Shown one piece after another: positions 1 through 11,521 of a stretch of 64,000 bases of DNA. Under the pieces are notes generated by a model, which saw only the letters and a program-made list of their open reading frames with translations, was not told the origin of the DNA and did not search any database. The DNA comes from Alisma plantago-aquatica (taxonomy: Eukaryota; Streptophyta; Magnoliopsida; Alismatales; Alismataceae), in assembly GCA_963693085.1 (NCBI GenBank), contig OY856411.1:1348728050-1348792049 (forward strand). Direction: 5' to 3'. A program made the position numbers and the translations under genes. Each line of letters opens with the position of its first letter. Position 1 is the stretch's first letter.

Positions 1-245
1 TTATAAGGATCCACATCATAGAAAGAGTAACAAAGTTTTTATGATTAGATGTCAATCTACCACCAATCCTCCTCCTTTACTCGGGCTTGGGACTGGCTAT
101 ATTTGCACAAAATGTATGAAAACATAGGTGGAGTTTACAAATGTGATTTAAATATTAGTCAAAATATAAAGATAATATAAATGACTATAAAAATTAATTA
201 TGAATTAATAAATTTATACTTTTATTGAAATATTATCCTTTGTGT

Positions 246-1490
246 TTAAATAATTCTAATAGCAGATAATATTTCAATGTTGACTATATTTCTTATTATC
301 GTAACACTTATGCTTTTAATAGAAATCGGTCTAATTAGAACTCTAATATCTTCATCCAATTTCATCCTAGATAAAGCCACATATAGCTGGCCATGATAAT
401 ACAAGTTGTGAAATACAAATTCTTTTTAAGTTTGTCCTTGTGATTTATTTATTGTCATTGCAAAACACAAGCAACTGGGAATTATAGGCTCTTCAAATCA
501 AATGGAAACTTTTCATGATCTTTTGGCATTAACATAATCCTTGGAATGAATATTCTTTTTTCTTTTCTGTGTCCAACTACTATCCCAGCATCAATGATAT
601 TGTTATTAAAGCTTTTACAAATAAGTTGTGTGCCATTGCAAAGACCTTAAAGAGGATCAATATTTTTAAGTAGCATGATAGGAAAATTTATTTTTAGAAC
701 CAACTTTTACGGTGGAAGACCACAAGGGGTTAGATAATTAAAAAAAATCTTATTAAATTGGTTTGTATTGTCAATAGCTAAATAAAAGCTATAGTACTCT
801 TTTATATCTCCAGAGAAAATATCAATCAACAACTCATTTATCTCATCAACAAACTCATTTTTTGTCGTTAAATTACATGCCTTGTAAATGAGTGGATCTT
901 ATCCTCGATATCCAAAATAGTGGAATCACCATAAATTTAGGAACTTCAATTTTATCATCAAATAGAGTCCCTATTGTTCCATTTCCAACTTGAAGCAAAT
1001 ACTTAGCAAATGATGGGTTTAATATGGCCGTCATATTTTCTTTTAGCTCTAATTTTTGACATATTGTCATAACTTTGACTTTACAAAGCTAGTTGAAATT
1101 GTTTGTTCCTTACCTCCTTGTGGAACAAAAGGTAGAATTTTTCTAAATTCACTACCAAATGCAAAAATCCCACCCAAAAGAGCATTGCATTATCTTTCAT
1201 ATCTTTCAATAGTAGATATTGAGATTCAAATGTATGCTTTTTTTCCATAGATAATTCATCCCATACTATAAGATTAGTTCTTCAAAGTGACTCACCCAAA
1301 CTGCTTTGTTTTGAAATATTGCATATGTTTTATTCTTTTATGTTCAAAAGTATTTTACACCTTGAATGTGCAGTTTGATCAAAAGGTAGTACAAATGCTT
1401 CCACACCAAAAGATGTAGTGGCAAGTACTATTTTCTCATGTGATCCTCCAAAACCATCAATAAAAAAATCCCTTATTTTCACTATTCAGT
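246..1490 (-). pseudogene. Pif1-like helicase domain of the Helitron, with damaged Walker A
   Basis: After the linker ORF ending near 1457, the frame slips in a T/A run and reads DGFGGSHEKIVLATTSFGVEAF, where the family has a full GGxGKT P-loop, a ~20-residue stretch and then the ALATATSGVAA-type motif. Here the glycines run directly into the next motif, so the lysine/threonine of Walker A and the stretch behind it are deleted. Further motifs follow in order: TAHSRCKI (about 1.39 kb), a Walker B-like DEL (about 1.25 kb), SEFRKILPFVPQGG (about 1.15 kb), LLQVGNGTIG (about 0.98 kb), PIMLLKNIDP then GLCNGTQLIC (0.68-0.60 kb), FIPRIMLMPKD (about 0.54 kb), and the C-terminal INKSQGQT and YVALSR boxes, both broken by small shifts. 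It would not be an active ATPase. Confidence 0.85.
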
Positions 1491-2295
1491 CGATCAATTA
1501 TTATTCTATAAGAACAACTTTGATCATAATTTACTTGTGATATAGTCAATATGTCTTCGTCGAACACAATAATATTCAATTCTTCTTCTATCTCTTTGTA
1601 CAAGTTTTCATGTTCCTCTTGAACAATATATGGTAAGTTAAAGTCATATGATCCTTTTCCCATTGACTCCAAACACATATTGATGCACTTTAAAGTAATA
1701 CTATAAGTATGCATACAATCCATTCTCTGTATATTATAAAAATCTTCACTCATTGGATTTTTGAACTTTTGCATATCTCTATAGGAGTAATTGTAGCACA
1801 ATAAACTAATATAGTAAACAATAGATTGTTGAAGACATGATGGCATTTGAAATAGCACTACTTCAGCAAGGCATTCTTCAATATTGTTCTCAAAATCTAA
1901 TCGATTGAGCTTTTCAACTGCTTCCTAGAATGTATGACATTGGATCCCATCTATAGTCTTTAGATGATCAAAATATTTTGCACCCTTGGCATGGTTCAAT
2001 AAACAACATCTATAATATTGTTCACCTTCAGTGGGTTTTGAAAATATGATCCTTGGAATTGAATTTCTTTTCGTTCTTCTACTCCAACACTTAGAATTTT
2101 TGTCCCATACATAATGATATACACATGACTTCTAGCTTCTCATTAATACAATTTATCCTAAAATATTTAGTATCATTTTTCTTGAAAAATGATCATTATG
2201 TACAATTGTAGAAAGATATTGATTTTCATGGAATTTAATTGTCTACATGTCCTCAAGATGAAGTTGTAAACATAATACATATGAGTTTATTTCAC

Positions 2296-3239
2296 TCAGT
2301 AGAAATTGATAAATTCTCCATGTCGCCTCTTATGGTGATACCCATCTTCCAGATACAAACTATGAGATTTCATCATACATATTCTTTTTTTTTTCTTATC
2401 GCTTTCCTGAAAGAAAACACAATCATGTCCTTTATATATGTAGTTATATAAATACTTGACTAATTTAATTGAAGAACAAATCGCAACATTCATGTGACAG
2501 TTGTCTTTGTCCAGTAAGTAAGGATTGCATGGAATAATTCATCTATTGTCATTTTTTGTAGAACCATCTGTTATTTGATGATTTGTTTCTCCTCGTTGAT
2601 ATAAAGGATAGGAATTGTTCGAATGTGTTGTCATTGAGCAAAAATCCATTGAGTAATGTTTTTTTGCAGTGTTCATTTTCCATGCAAACATTTTGTGGGT
2701 TTTAGACGCCACTTGGTCCATGTATCATATGTTTTAATGACATTTTATGAAGATGTGGATTCAATCCCTTTTCTGGTATTTCAACAGAAACATACTGGTC
2801 ACAAACATTTATTGTTGTAATCTTTTGGTTCTTTTCCAATATGATAAAAAATGTACATGTCGTGGTCCTCTTTTTTGATATTCTATAACATAGACATAAC
2901 CAATGGCATGCCCAATTATGTTTATTTTAAACAAATCAACTTTCAACTCTTCATGTTTTGCTTTGAATACTCTAGCAAGTAGATTTGGCTTATTCTGTGG
3001 TTCTTCAAAACATCATACTCTTTCTCAACTTCATCCCATGATGGGTTGCATGTAAAAGTTAGAAAGATATCAGATTTGTCATATCTTTGAACCAATGTTA
3101 TTGCATCAAGATAGCAATACAACATATATATAGGACCACCAATAAATGAAGCTGGAAGAATGACTCTTTTACCTACCATATCACCACTATATTGTCCATA
3201 ATAATAGATATCAACAACTCCTAGAATAGATTGACTCAT
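2296..3239 (-). pseudogene. Helitron-like N domain and HUH Rep segment
   Basis: A 98-residue open stretch (2943-3239) carries the Helitron_like_N hallmarks (GKRVILPASF, DAITLVQRY, FLTFTCNPSW). Further downstream, in other frames, lie the HUH motif HVH at 2851-2859 and, at 2700-2560 and 2490-2300, the conserved blocks between Rep and helicase. The Rep tyrosines cannot be assigned with confidence because the frame is broken around them. This is the catalytic half that would cut the 5' TC and 3' CTAG ends in an intact element. Confidence 0.85.
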
Positions 3240-4582
3240 ATTTTTTATTTATCTCTTCTAATATTATCCATTCGATTGTTTTCTAGTTTAGTATACATGT
3301 CAATAGTGTATTGTTGTAGAAGTCTACCAGAGTATAATAAAAGTAAATTTGTCATTGGATCATATTTGTAGTTTATAACAATAATCGACACGATAAAATT
3401 TTTATTTGCTTCATTTTACTTTCTAGAATTGGACATAAAGAATAAATAATAGTTTAAAAGATATTTCTAATAAGTAAAAATGTCCATTTCAATAAAAAAG
3501 TACCCTTTACTCTTTTTGAAAAAGTGTGTCAATGTCATCAAAAGTATAATAGATCAAATGATGCACTAGTAATCATCCATTGACCAATCTTTTTATTTTT
3601 TCCACAAAATATCTTCATGCCAACCAATTTCATCTTGTGGAAATAGTTGTGGGTATTGCAAAGGATCATAACATCTATAGTAATAATAAAACACAATTAC
3701 TACTATCAGTATGTACGTAAACATAAATATCACGTTCAAAATTTATACTGATATTATTATTGTCTCTACTTTCAATCCAAATTGTAGCCACTTGTGGAGA
3801 GGTTGGCACGTTCTGGACACCTTGATGTACAGTTGGATTTGACATGATAAATATCTATATATCTTCAAGGCTATCGAGGTCCTTTAAGCTTCAAAAGAAT
3901 TTTGAGTGAGGATTTTCCCATAGTGTATTGACCAATACCCTTACGATATTCTCATCAAGTCTAGATGATGTAATCAATTTTCTATCTCATGAATAGTGGT
4001 ATAAAAGTACATCTTCAAATGTGAAGGTTGGCCATCGTTTGGTGTCATCTTATTTATGAAATGATAAATTTGTCCTTGTATCTTGAAAGTATATATTCTT
4101 TTTTTTTGAAAAAAATATATTTGCATGCACTCAAATAGATGTAAAAACAAATGTTTTTTTGTATATTCTTATACATTGTCTAAAGTGAACATCTTTGTTT
4201 GATGAGGTATACAAACACCATAATTTCAAAGGACTATCGTTAGATGATTAAAAAAAATCTCTACTATAGTAATAAAATATCCTTACTTCATATGGAAATC
4301 TCTTTGCATTGCATTTCTCGCAATTTTTACAACTGGGAAGTATATATGCCTCTTTGGGTATCATTAACTCTCTGATAAAGTTTCTAGTCATCTTATCATA
4401 TTTCGTTTTTAATTTTTGCTAAGGTACAAAGAAAATCTGTAATATTAGTTAATGAAGATCCAATTTCACATGTACCATGAAAATTATACGATAAATATTC
4501 TTTCTGTGAACAACTGGTTTTTATGGTTGATCATGTTTTATTTTCATTTCTCTCGACATGTGTAGCAGATTCGCCTCATTAA

Positions 4583-5650
4583 CGCTATGTTTGGTACGTA
4601 GTGAATGAAGGGTAGGGGAAGGAGGGAGGGAGGGGAAGGGAAGGGAGGGTAGGGAACACTTGTGTTAGTGTGTTTGGTTGACATGGGGAGGAAAAGGGAA
4701 GGAAAAAATAAAAAGTAATGTAAATACAAAAAGTGTTGTAGTGATAGAATGTTGGTATGTTGTTGATATAAAAATATATTTATGTATAATATTTATATTT
4801 ATATATTTATTCACACACACTATTTTACAAAAATGGCTTCATAAAGGAACAAACAACAAATAAGATTGTTAACATTTTCCAGATGGCAAAGTCTATAGCT
4901 CTAAAAATAAAATTACAAGATTTAAATGAAGAAAAAATGCCCTTCTTATTTGTTATGTATTGCAAGTGTCACTTAGAGATTTTTTAAAAATAATAATATG
5001 AGTTTTTTCTATTATTGTGAGTATACAAGTAGTTTCCTTCATATTTTTATATTTACAACAAATTTTCTCTCTATGTATTTAATTACTTCTGGTCGTAGTC
5101 CATCACATTTTTTTTCCAATTATTTGGATTTTCTTATTTTTATGATTGTATAACAATCTTAAACTTTTTAACTTTCTTAAAAACTTTTAAGTTTCTTTTC
5201 TAAATGAAGTATAAGAAATAATTTTAGTTTTCTTTTCTTTTATTTTTATTTTTTCATGTGTCCCTTCAAGTAAATACTTTTTAATATTTCATGTGTCCCT
5301 TCAAGTAAATAACACATACATGACATACTACTTCTCCATTCACATTAATTGTGGATTATACTAATTTGTCCAGCCATATTATTTATACATTTTTCTCTTA
5401 CATTTTATATTTTTCTTTGAACTTTCTATTATGTTTCTGACTAAGTCTTTCCCCTTCTCGTTGTCACTACTCTGATTTGGTAGGGAGAGAATGGAAGAGA
5501 CGTTGCTAAAAATACACTTGGTTTATTCCCTCTGTTCTCCTTCATTCCCCTCCATTCCCCGTCCTTTCCAGTCACTTTTTCCAACCAAACAATTCAAGTA
5601 TTTTCCCTTCCTTTTCCCTCCCCTCTATTCACTACATACCAAGCGGGGCC
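4583..5650. mobile_element. PIF/Harbinger-type (Tourist-like) non-autonomous element, TSD TAA
   Basis: The ends are imperfect inverted repeats of about 30 bp: both read inward with a TTGGTA(C/T)GTAGTGAAT core after a G-rich start, followed by purine-rich AGGG tracts. TAA flanks the element on both sides (4580-4582 and 5651-5653), the duplication typical of PIF/Harbinger. It interrupts the N-terminal coding part of the Helitron. The interior (about 1.07 kb) is AT-rich, with GGGA-rich arms, and has no transposase ORF. The length exceeds a typical MITE, so it may be a deletion derivative. Confidence 0.75.
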
Positions 5651-6367
5651 TAACAGTTGATAAAGATCCAAATTCTCATGTATTTGACATTAAACATTAT
5701 TTTTGTAAACACCCTAGTAATATTTTAGTCTGTTTGTAAGTTTTATTGATTTTCTCAAGTCTTTTTCTAGCATAACTTAGTCTATCTTTTTCTCTCTTAA
5801 GTACTCTTTTCTCATCTGAAAGGTTAGCATAGTAGTATTTTATTTCTTTTTTTGTATTAGTACTTTCTTTTTCTCTAATATCTCTAAGTATTTCTTCCTA
5901 TATAATGTCAATTGTTGTATAAATTTACACACATAAAATAAAACAAATGTGTCATAAAGTGTTATATATACATATATATGTATCGCATATAGACATACAC
6001 ACACACACTCAACGGAGAGCACACATACTAAAAGATTATAAACAATGTCGTTTATAAGACCTAAGATCATATAAAAGGCCAGAGTCAATTTTATGATAGA
6101 TTAACAACTAAATATTGGAATGAACACAATTAGATAAAATTAGAATGCAATGCTTAAAAAGGATGATAATTTTCAACTCATGTAAGAGAATAAAACGCAT
6201 TTGTAAAAAAAAGAATGCAACAAAATAGAGCAAAATATTTACAATAAAAAAGCTAGTTCACATTTTTTGTAGCATTGATGTAGTATTAACTTTGTCTGTT
6301 TGTATAAAATAATTTCTTTTCCTCTAATATTTCAACAAATATCCATTAAAAGAAATAATTTATGATA
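5651..6367. other. AT-rich Helitron N-terminal remnant and non-coding stretch
   Basis: The first ~300 bases, read on the minus strand, give a lysine/glutamate-rich frame broken by stops that continues the Helitron N-terminal region across the inserted element. From about 5930 there is only AT-rich DNA with a short CA/TG microsatellite near 5995-6010. No gene or clear element end is visible in the remainder. Confidence 0.5.
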
Positions 6368-7492
6368 TATGTATTACGAAAAAAATTGACATGTCCACTC
6401 CATATGGTACTTTTGTTGGTGTATCATGATGCAATAATTTTTTGTGTGATACAATTTGAGTGTAATATAAAATTAATGAAATTTTGTTTTTCTAATTTTC
6501 TTGAGTGTTTCCAATTGGCTAGATATATCTTATTTTTTCATATAAGTCTCCCCTAAGACAATATGTGGTACAATACACTAGATAACGATATAAAGATGCA
6601 TGCATTATCGAACAAATTGTGTACATTTCAATAACATCAAAAAGTGTTTCATTAAAAAAAATATAAATTCCCAGTCTCACAAAGACAATAATATATCATG
6701 GGATGTGCGTTTGACCCCATAACAACCGTCATTTTCATTGCTATTTTTGCATAGCTATGCAAAAGACCATTGTCATCCCTACCGTTTCAATTTCAATTGC
6801 TCACTTCAATTTTAAATAGGAACACATTAGTTACATGTCATTTTGAATCGAAAAAAATTGGTTACTTCTAGAAATCTTAAAATTAACATCCCTCCGCTAA
6901 TTTATTGCAATAAAATGTATTCATCCGCCGATTTACTGTAATAAAATGTATTATGAACACAAATCGGCATGTCCACACCATATGGTATTTTTGTTGGTGT
7001 ATCATGATGCAATAATTTTTTGTGTGATACAAATTGAGTTTAATCTGATACTGATGATATTCCATCTTCTTAATTTTTTTACTGTTTTTCAATTGATTAT
7101 ATTTTTTTAATTTTTTATTTGGATATCCCATAAGATAATATGTGGTACAATCCATTAGATAACAAAATCAATAGGCATCAATTATAGAACAAACGTGTAC
7201 ATTTTAGTCAAATCCAAAAATGTTTCATTAAAAAAATATATAAATGTCTAATATCACAAAGACAATAATATATCACGGGGTGTTTGTTTGTATATTCAAT
7301 GATTCACCCCCACAAAAACTCTCATTTGCATCACTAGTCAAAAGGTCGATATCATCTTCACCATTTAAATTTCAATTGCTCACTTCTGGTTTGAATAGCA
7401 ATACATTAGCTACATGCCATTTTGAATGGAAAAAAATTGGTTACTTCTTTGAGAAATATGAAAGGTAACATCCCTTTGCCAGTTTATTACAA
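6368..7492. repeat. Tandem duplication of a ~580-bp unit (two copies)
   Basis: Copy 1 (about 6368-6945) and copy 2 (about 6946-7492) share many landmarks at a constant offset of 578-582 bases, for example CATGTCCAC-CCATATGGTA with TTTTGTTGGTGTATCATGATG (6390 and 6968) and AAAATTGGTTACTTCT (6850 and 7433). Copies differ by many substitutions, so the duplication is old. Copy 2 ends where the Helitron at 7493 begins. The ORFs in this stretch are short and not conserved between the copies, so it is non-coding. Confidence 0.8.
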
Positions 7493-7520
7493 CTAGGCAT
7501 CAGCCCGTGCTATGCACGGG
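7493..7520 (-). other. Helitron I 3' terminus: hairpin plus CTAG
   Basis: On the plus strand CTAGGCATCAG precedes CCCGTGC (7504-7510), loop TAT, and GCACGGG (7514-7520), a perfect 7-bp stem. Read on the minus strand this is the canonical plant Helitron end: stem-loop, a short spacer, CTAG, then host T. The same end with a different loop occurs at 36370, so both belong to one 3'-end family. Confidence 0.85.
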
Positions 7521-9426
7521 TCGTTTATGACTTATTTAAGCTATTGTATTTTATGTATGCATCATCTGTAACAAAGAAAATTTATCACATGTCCGTTAAA
7601 AAAGATGCAAGCTAATTATGTGCATAATATATACTAAGTCTAATTAAACATTACATAGATAAAAACTCAATTTGTCTTTTTACAACTCAAAATGAATAGA
7701 AATGACAAAGATTGTCAGATTACACACAGCTGATGCTATCAATGAACAACGATGAAATGTCCTCCTCAATTGTCAATTGTCATAGCATCAATTGCCTTCT
7801 TGACGATATAGGTTTTCCTTATCCTTCAAGTTCTCTGATAATAAAAAATCTAGCATCAGAAGATTTTAATAGCAATATGAAATGCATGACAATCATATTC
7901 TTATACAATTATACATGGTATTGATTCTAATCATCCACGTCAATGATTGAATGTATAGCGGTATGTACTCATTCTATTAAGATTTAGTCATGTCAATGCC
8001 CAACCTTGCAGGCGACTTGGTTAGTGTAAGCATTTATAATAATGCAAATATGCTTTAATATGAAATAGGAGCAGTTGTAAGTTAAACAAAACGGAATAGC
8101 TTTCGTCACTTGAGTTATGCAACCAAACCTTAGGAGGGTCCATTTCGAAAAGACAGAAACTAAGGTCTTGGTTGAAAAAAGGTCAATGCAAAAGTAGTGC
8201 AAAAAGCAAAACAATACAAGGATAATATATTAAATATAAAAAATTGCAAAAGTTAATTTCATCCATAATATAGCAAACAGAAGTTATATACCACTGGGTT
8301 AGCGAACCAGACCAATAGTCACTTGGATAGCTCTAAGTGTAACATTGAATATGCTAGGGATTTCATCAATTTGATTAATTTTTCCTCTTACTATACGTAG
8401 CCACCTCTAATTTTAGCTCCAAAAAAATTATTAATTTATAATGTCTCTCCCAACATTGATCCCGAACCCCAATGCTTCTTCCTTGTCTAAGTGTAACTTA
8501 TGTTTCATTTTATAGGGGAAGCGAGCAAATAGATGTGAGCAAACAAGGATGAGCTGACAACCACCTATGTAGACAAAAGCAAGATGTCAGCCCATGTATT
8601 TCGGTACATGGAAAAATAACTGGTAAATTAATCTAAATTTATGATGAAGAGTTTTGAAGTCTTAATGTTAACATCGGTAAATAGTTATCTACTTAAACTA
8701 AAAAAAAATGGATCAGTCAAAATTAGTGTAATTATCTATTAAAAGATGAGGATATTTGTAAATGAAGGTTTTTTATTCCCTCGACTTAAACTTTTGATCT
8801 CGAAGATATTGAAGGCATCTTACTGGATGTTCATACTTGTACACTTAATGAATTACAATTTCAAAGTATGATTGTTGAAACCACTGACAATTCTATTTAA
8901 AGTCTTATGGTAGGAGATGAAGGATCTAAAATTATATGTGCTTGTTTGGAATCTAATCATGAGTTGGTAGTTGACATACAAACTTACACATTTTTACATA
9001 AGACAATATTAGTTAATCCTGACCAACTAAACCATAAATATCATCTATTTCATGTATCCTACATATGGCATGTATTCGGTCAAGTTATTCAACTAAACCT
9101 GCAATATTATTTCATCTAATGGTTTCACCTATTTGATGTATCGTACATGTGGCATGCAACTTGTATGGTTGCGGCGTCCGAAATCAAACAGATTTGTGAC
9201 ACCTTCCACATCTTTAAAATTCTTGCATAAAATTTCTAAATTTCAACAAATTTTCCAAATTGGGCACCATTACACACATAAAGGCAACAACTTTCTCAAA
9301 GATCATGTGCTCAATATTGACTAAAAGGATTATATGCAAAGAAATTTTCGGTAGAGACACGCTTCTGTATTGTAATAAATAATGTCAACTCATGTCCAAA
9401 GCTTTAACAAATCCATAATCACAAAC
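7521..9426. other. Helitron I interior without recognisable genes
   Basis: This 1.9-kb AT-rich stretch has only short unrelated ORFs. I see no conserved domain, no splice-consistent exon chain and no tandem repeat. It may contain captured introns or older filler sequence. Confidence 0.5.
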
Positions 9427-9539
9427 CTGAACAATCAAAGCAATGGCAGCTAGGCTGCCATATATTTCCCTTGCAATGTCCGTTGGTGAAGTTATCCATT
9501 TCCTAACTTCCTCGACCGTTTCATCAAGTAATGTAAATT
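9427..9539 (-). pseudogene. Captured exon of an unknown gene inside Helitron I
   Basis: On the minus strand a T-rich tract ending TATAG is followed by 113 bases open in one frame (EFTLLDETVEEVRKW through AAIALIVQ) and then CAG with GTTTGT, a good 5' splice site. A second short exon-like piece bounded by AG and GTAAGT lies upstream near 9780-9815. Exons with intact splice signals but no complete gene are typical of gene fragments captured by plant Helitrons. I do not recognise the protein family. Confidence 0.45.
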
Positions 9540-9815
9540 CTATAAAAAAATACGAATATGAACTTAAATGTGGCACGTAGATTGAAGATTATGTACGATC
9601 CATAAATAATCAAAAAACTTATTTAAATTAGAAAGGTCTTCTGAACCTGTTCAGTTACACAGACAGAAATACGCCCACTGTTGGACGCAAATTTGAGACA
9701 TGAGAGCCAAGCTACTTGTATATTTTACTAATTTCCAAAATTAAAGTTGAGCTAATCTACAAATTTTGGAGAGTCAATATCACTTACTTCAACTGTTTCC
9801 CAAGTCTTGTGCATG

Positions 9816-10157
9816 TTCACCTGATGGGATGAATGAACACAACGTTGATTTTGAGTCCAAGACCAGGGGTATACGATACTTATGAGCATACATAATTATT
9901 CTTTCCAGAAAGAAATAAAAAGAATAGGTAGTGGACGCAAGTGACATTAAGGAAATAAATAATATACTTATTGCATAACTAGTAACACCAGTAACATCAA
10001 TACATTATCTGATCGCCTCGGCTGTGATGTTGAGCAGAACAATGGTGTGTTGGGCTGGATGATCTCAAACACGTTGATTGCACATCTGGATTGTGGCCAT
10101 CCAGGTAAGCCTGGTAGACGGGGTGCTCAACGGGCCTTCCCGCTCTTGCAACTATTA
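9816..10157. other. GC-richer captured segment
   Basis: The base composition changes here from AT-rich to nearly balanced, and on the minus strand a short open stretch runs across 9997-10224. It is not recognisable as a protein domain. It is probably part of the captured host DNA, ended on the right by the inverted-repeat element at 10158. Confidence 0.35.
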
Positions 10158-10585
10158 GGGCACGTTTGGTACAGTGTTGTTGGATGCAGTTTAGAGATTT
10201 TAAAAACAGATCAAACATACGCACTGCTCACTTTTTGTTTGGTACGCCGCTATGCATGATATAAGGCAACTGAAGGCAACCGGCGCCCGGAGGTTCTCCA
10301 TTCAGGGATCCTTACATATAGAAGTTAATAGCCGGTAAATTATAGGTGACCATGCAGATTAGTCGGTGACCACAGATCGCAAAGCACGGACAGAAGGAAC
10401 ATATTAGGCAATTGCACCCGACCGCACCCAAAAAGGGGGCGGTACATTTTCACGGAAAATCCGGCCAAGTATGCAGTTGCGTGCAGTCACAATTCATCCA
10501 ACTGCACCGTACCAAAAGGATTTTTTTCCCAAACTCATTACTTTACAATGTGAGGAAGACAAGCCGCATCCAACCAAACAGGGCC
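10158..10585. mobile_element. Small inverted-repeat element (MITE-like)
   Basis: The left end GGGCACGTTTGGTACAG, with TTGGATGCAG close behind, is matched in inverse by the right end (CATCCAACCAAACAGGGCC) and by an inner copy near 10495-10520 (ATCCAACTGCACCGTACCAAA). The flanks read TTA on the left and TAA on the right, which are inverse rather than direct copies, so the target duplication is uncertain. No coding capacity is seen. PIF/Harbinger or hAT origin is possible. Confidence 0.5.
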
Positions 10586-10866
10586 TAAGAGCATTTCCGT
10601 CGGTAAGGTGCAGTGGAGGCAAGAGCGAAAGGGAGGGAGCACTGTCGATCAACCCCTCTTCCGGACTGCAGCGTGGGTTGGTGAATGTGGTGGGTTGGCC
10701 CGAGAGAGGGGAGGGGACGGTAGTCAAGACACTGAAACGCGATGACGATTGGCGGTTTCTCTTCCTCTAAGATCTGTTCCCTATCGTCCTACCCCATCTT
10801 CCTCTTCCTCCGACATCTGTTTCCTCTCCTCCCTGTGAACCCCCCATATAGACGAAGGTCAACATA
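10586..10866. other. GC-rich stretch, possibly captured promoter or 5' UTR
   Basis: Rich in G+C and CT tracts (TCTTCCTCTTCCTCC near 10798), which resembles plant 5' leader sequence. Open frames on both strands look accidental, with no domain. It lies between two inverted-repeat elements inside Helitron I. Confidence 0.3.
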
Positions 10867-11123
10867 GGGGACGTTTGGTTTCCCGTATCTGGCGGGATTG
10901 GGTTGTATTTATTTGTCCAACAACCTAAATTTTAGGTTTGGTTAACTGGAGATGGGAAATTGGGTAAATGCAGGAGTTCCGCTGATAAAAGTACATGAAA
11001 ACGGATTACTTTTAAAAACCGTAGGACGCCGAGATCCAGCTCCTGTCCACGCACTCGTAGACCTGGGCTCCGGAGGTCACTAACCGTTTCCACCTTCCCC
11101 ACTGAAGGCAAACCAAACGTACG
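10867..11123. mobile_element. Second small inverted-repeat element (MITE-like)
   Basis: GGGGACGTTTGGTTT at the left is mirrored by AAACCAAACGTACGG at the right. The element is about 257 bp, with a GC-rich right half. Target duplications could not be fixed. The ends resemble those at 10158, but the interior is different. Confidence 0.4.
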
Positions 11124-11439
11124 GATATAGATCTGTTGAATTCTTGAAACCCGCAACTGGTTCTATCCTGGACATGATTAATGTAGGACTTCAGTATAAA
11201 TCCAACGGAAGTCTGTAGCCAATACACCTAACGATCCGACTCCTTTCATCGGTTTCCCCACGTTCTCAAGTGGACCGGCCGCCGCCTCCAGTTTCTGCGC
11301 AGTGAGCATCCTAGCAGAGAGCATATAGAAGAGTCGAGAATCAGTGGCCCCCTTCCAAGAACTGAAGACCCGTCAACGTTGCACGAAATTGCACACGAAA
11401 TCCTAGATGCCCCTTTAACTTTTTTTCTATAAGTAACAA

Positions 11440-11521
11440 AAGACATGTTTGTAATTCAGAAAAATAATGGAAAAAATTGCAGAAAAAATCCCAGACGAGC
11501 TTTCTTATATAAAATAATAGA
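11440..11521 (-). repeat. Block shared with the 5' end of Helitron II; alternative 5' end of Helitron I
   Basis: Read on the minus strand from 11521: TCTATTATTTTATATAAG, then AAAG-TCGTCTGGGATTTTTTC, TGCAATTTTTTCC and GAATTACAAACATG. Helitron II, read from 39250, has the same order: TCTATAC, AAAGGGCGTCTGGGGTTGTC, TGCAATATTTGTG and GAATTACAAAATG. This is therefore a true Helitron 5' end of that family, 295 bases inside the end proposed at 11816. The base following it on the plus strand is A, not T. Confidence 0.6.

Larger units (their letters stand above)
246..4440 (-). pseudogene. Helitron Rep-helicase (RepHel) transposase pseudogene
   Basis: RepHel nicks and joins single strands with an HUH tyrosine nuclease and unwinds with a Pif1-like helicase. 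Reading downstream on the minus strand: a zinc-binding-like stretch (CKNCEKCNAKRF near 4.3 kb), the Helitron-like N signature (residues VGKRVILPASFIGGP and FLTFTCNPSWDEVE, 3.18-3.03 kb), the HUH motif HVH in context KRGPRHVHF (2851-2859), HMIHGPSG (about 2.73 kb), an HMNV motif followed by VKYLYNYIYKGHD (about 2.48-2.42 kb), GRWVSP-EATWRI (about 2.33 kb), then the helicase. The reading frame changes many times and contains stops, so no full protein can be made. The last codons before a stop at 246-248 match the usual Helitron C-terminal NIVYKE-type ending. Confidence 0.88.
1..6100 (-). mobile_element. Degenerate autonomous Helitron (rolling-circle transposon), 5' and 3' ends not identified
   Basis: Reading the minus strand from about 6.1 kb down to 0.25 kb gives pieces of one Helitron protein in the correct order: a lysine-rich N-terminal part (about 5.9-5.7 kb), a cysteine-rich CxxC motif (about 4.3 kb), the Helitron-like N domain (3.2-3.0 kb), the HUH Rep region (2.9-2.3 kb), a linker (1.9-1.5 kb) and the Pif1-type helicase (1.5-0.25 kb). 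A DNA transposon at 4583-5650 interrupts the N-terminal part. The terminal TC and the hairpin-CTRR end were not found, so the limits given are approximate; the 3' end probably lies at or beyond base 1. Bases 1-245 contain no gene that I can recognise. Confidence 0.85.

Noticed and set aside
4544..4729. Pro/Ser-rich ORF near 4.6 kb
   Set aside because: It lies in the purine-rich arm of the PIF-like element; composition alone explains it.
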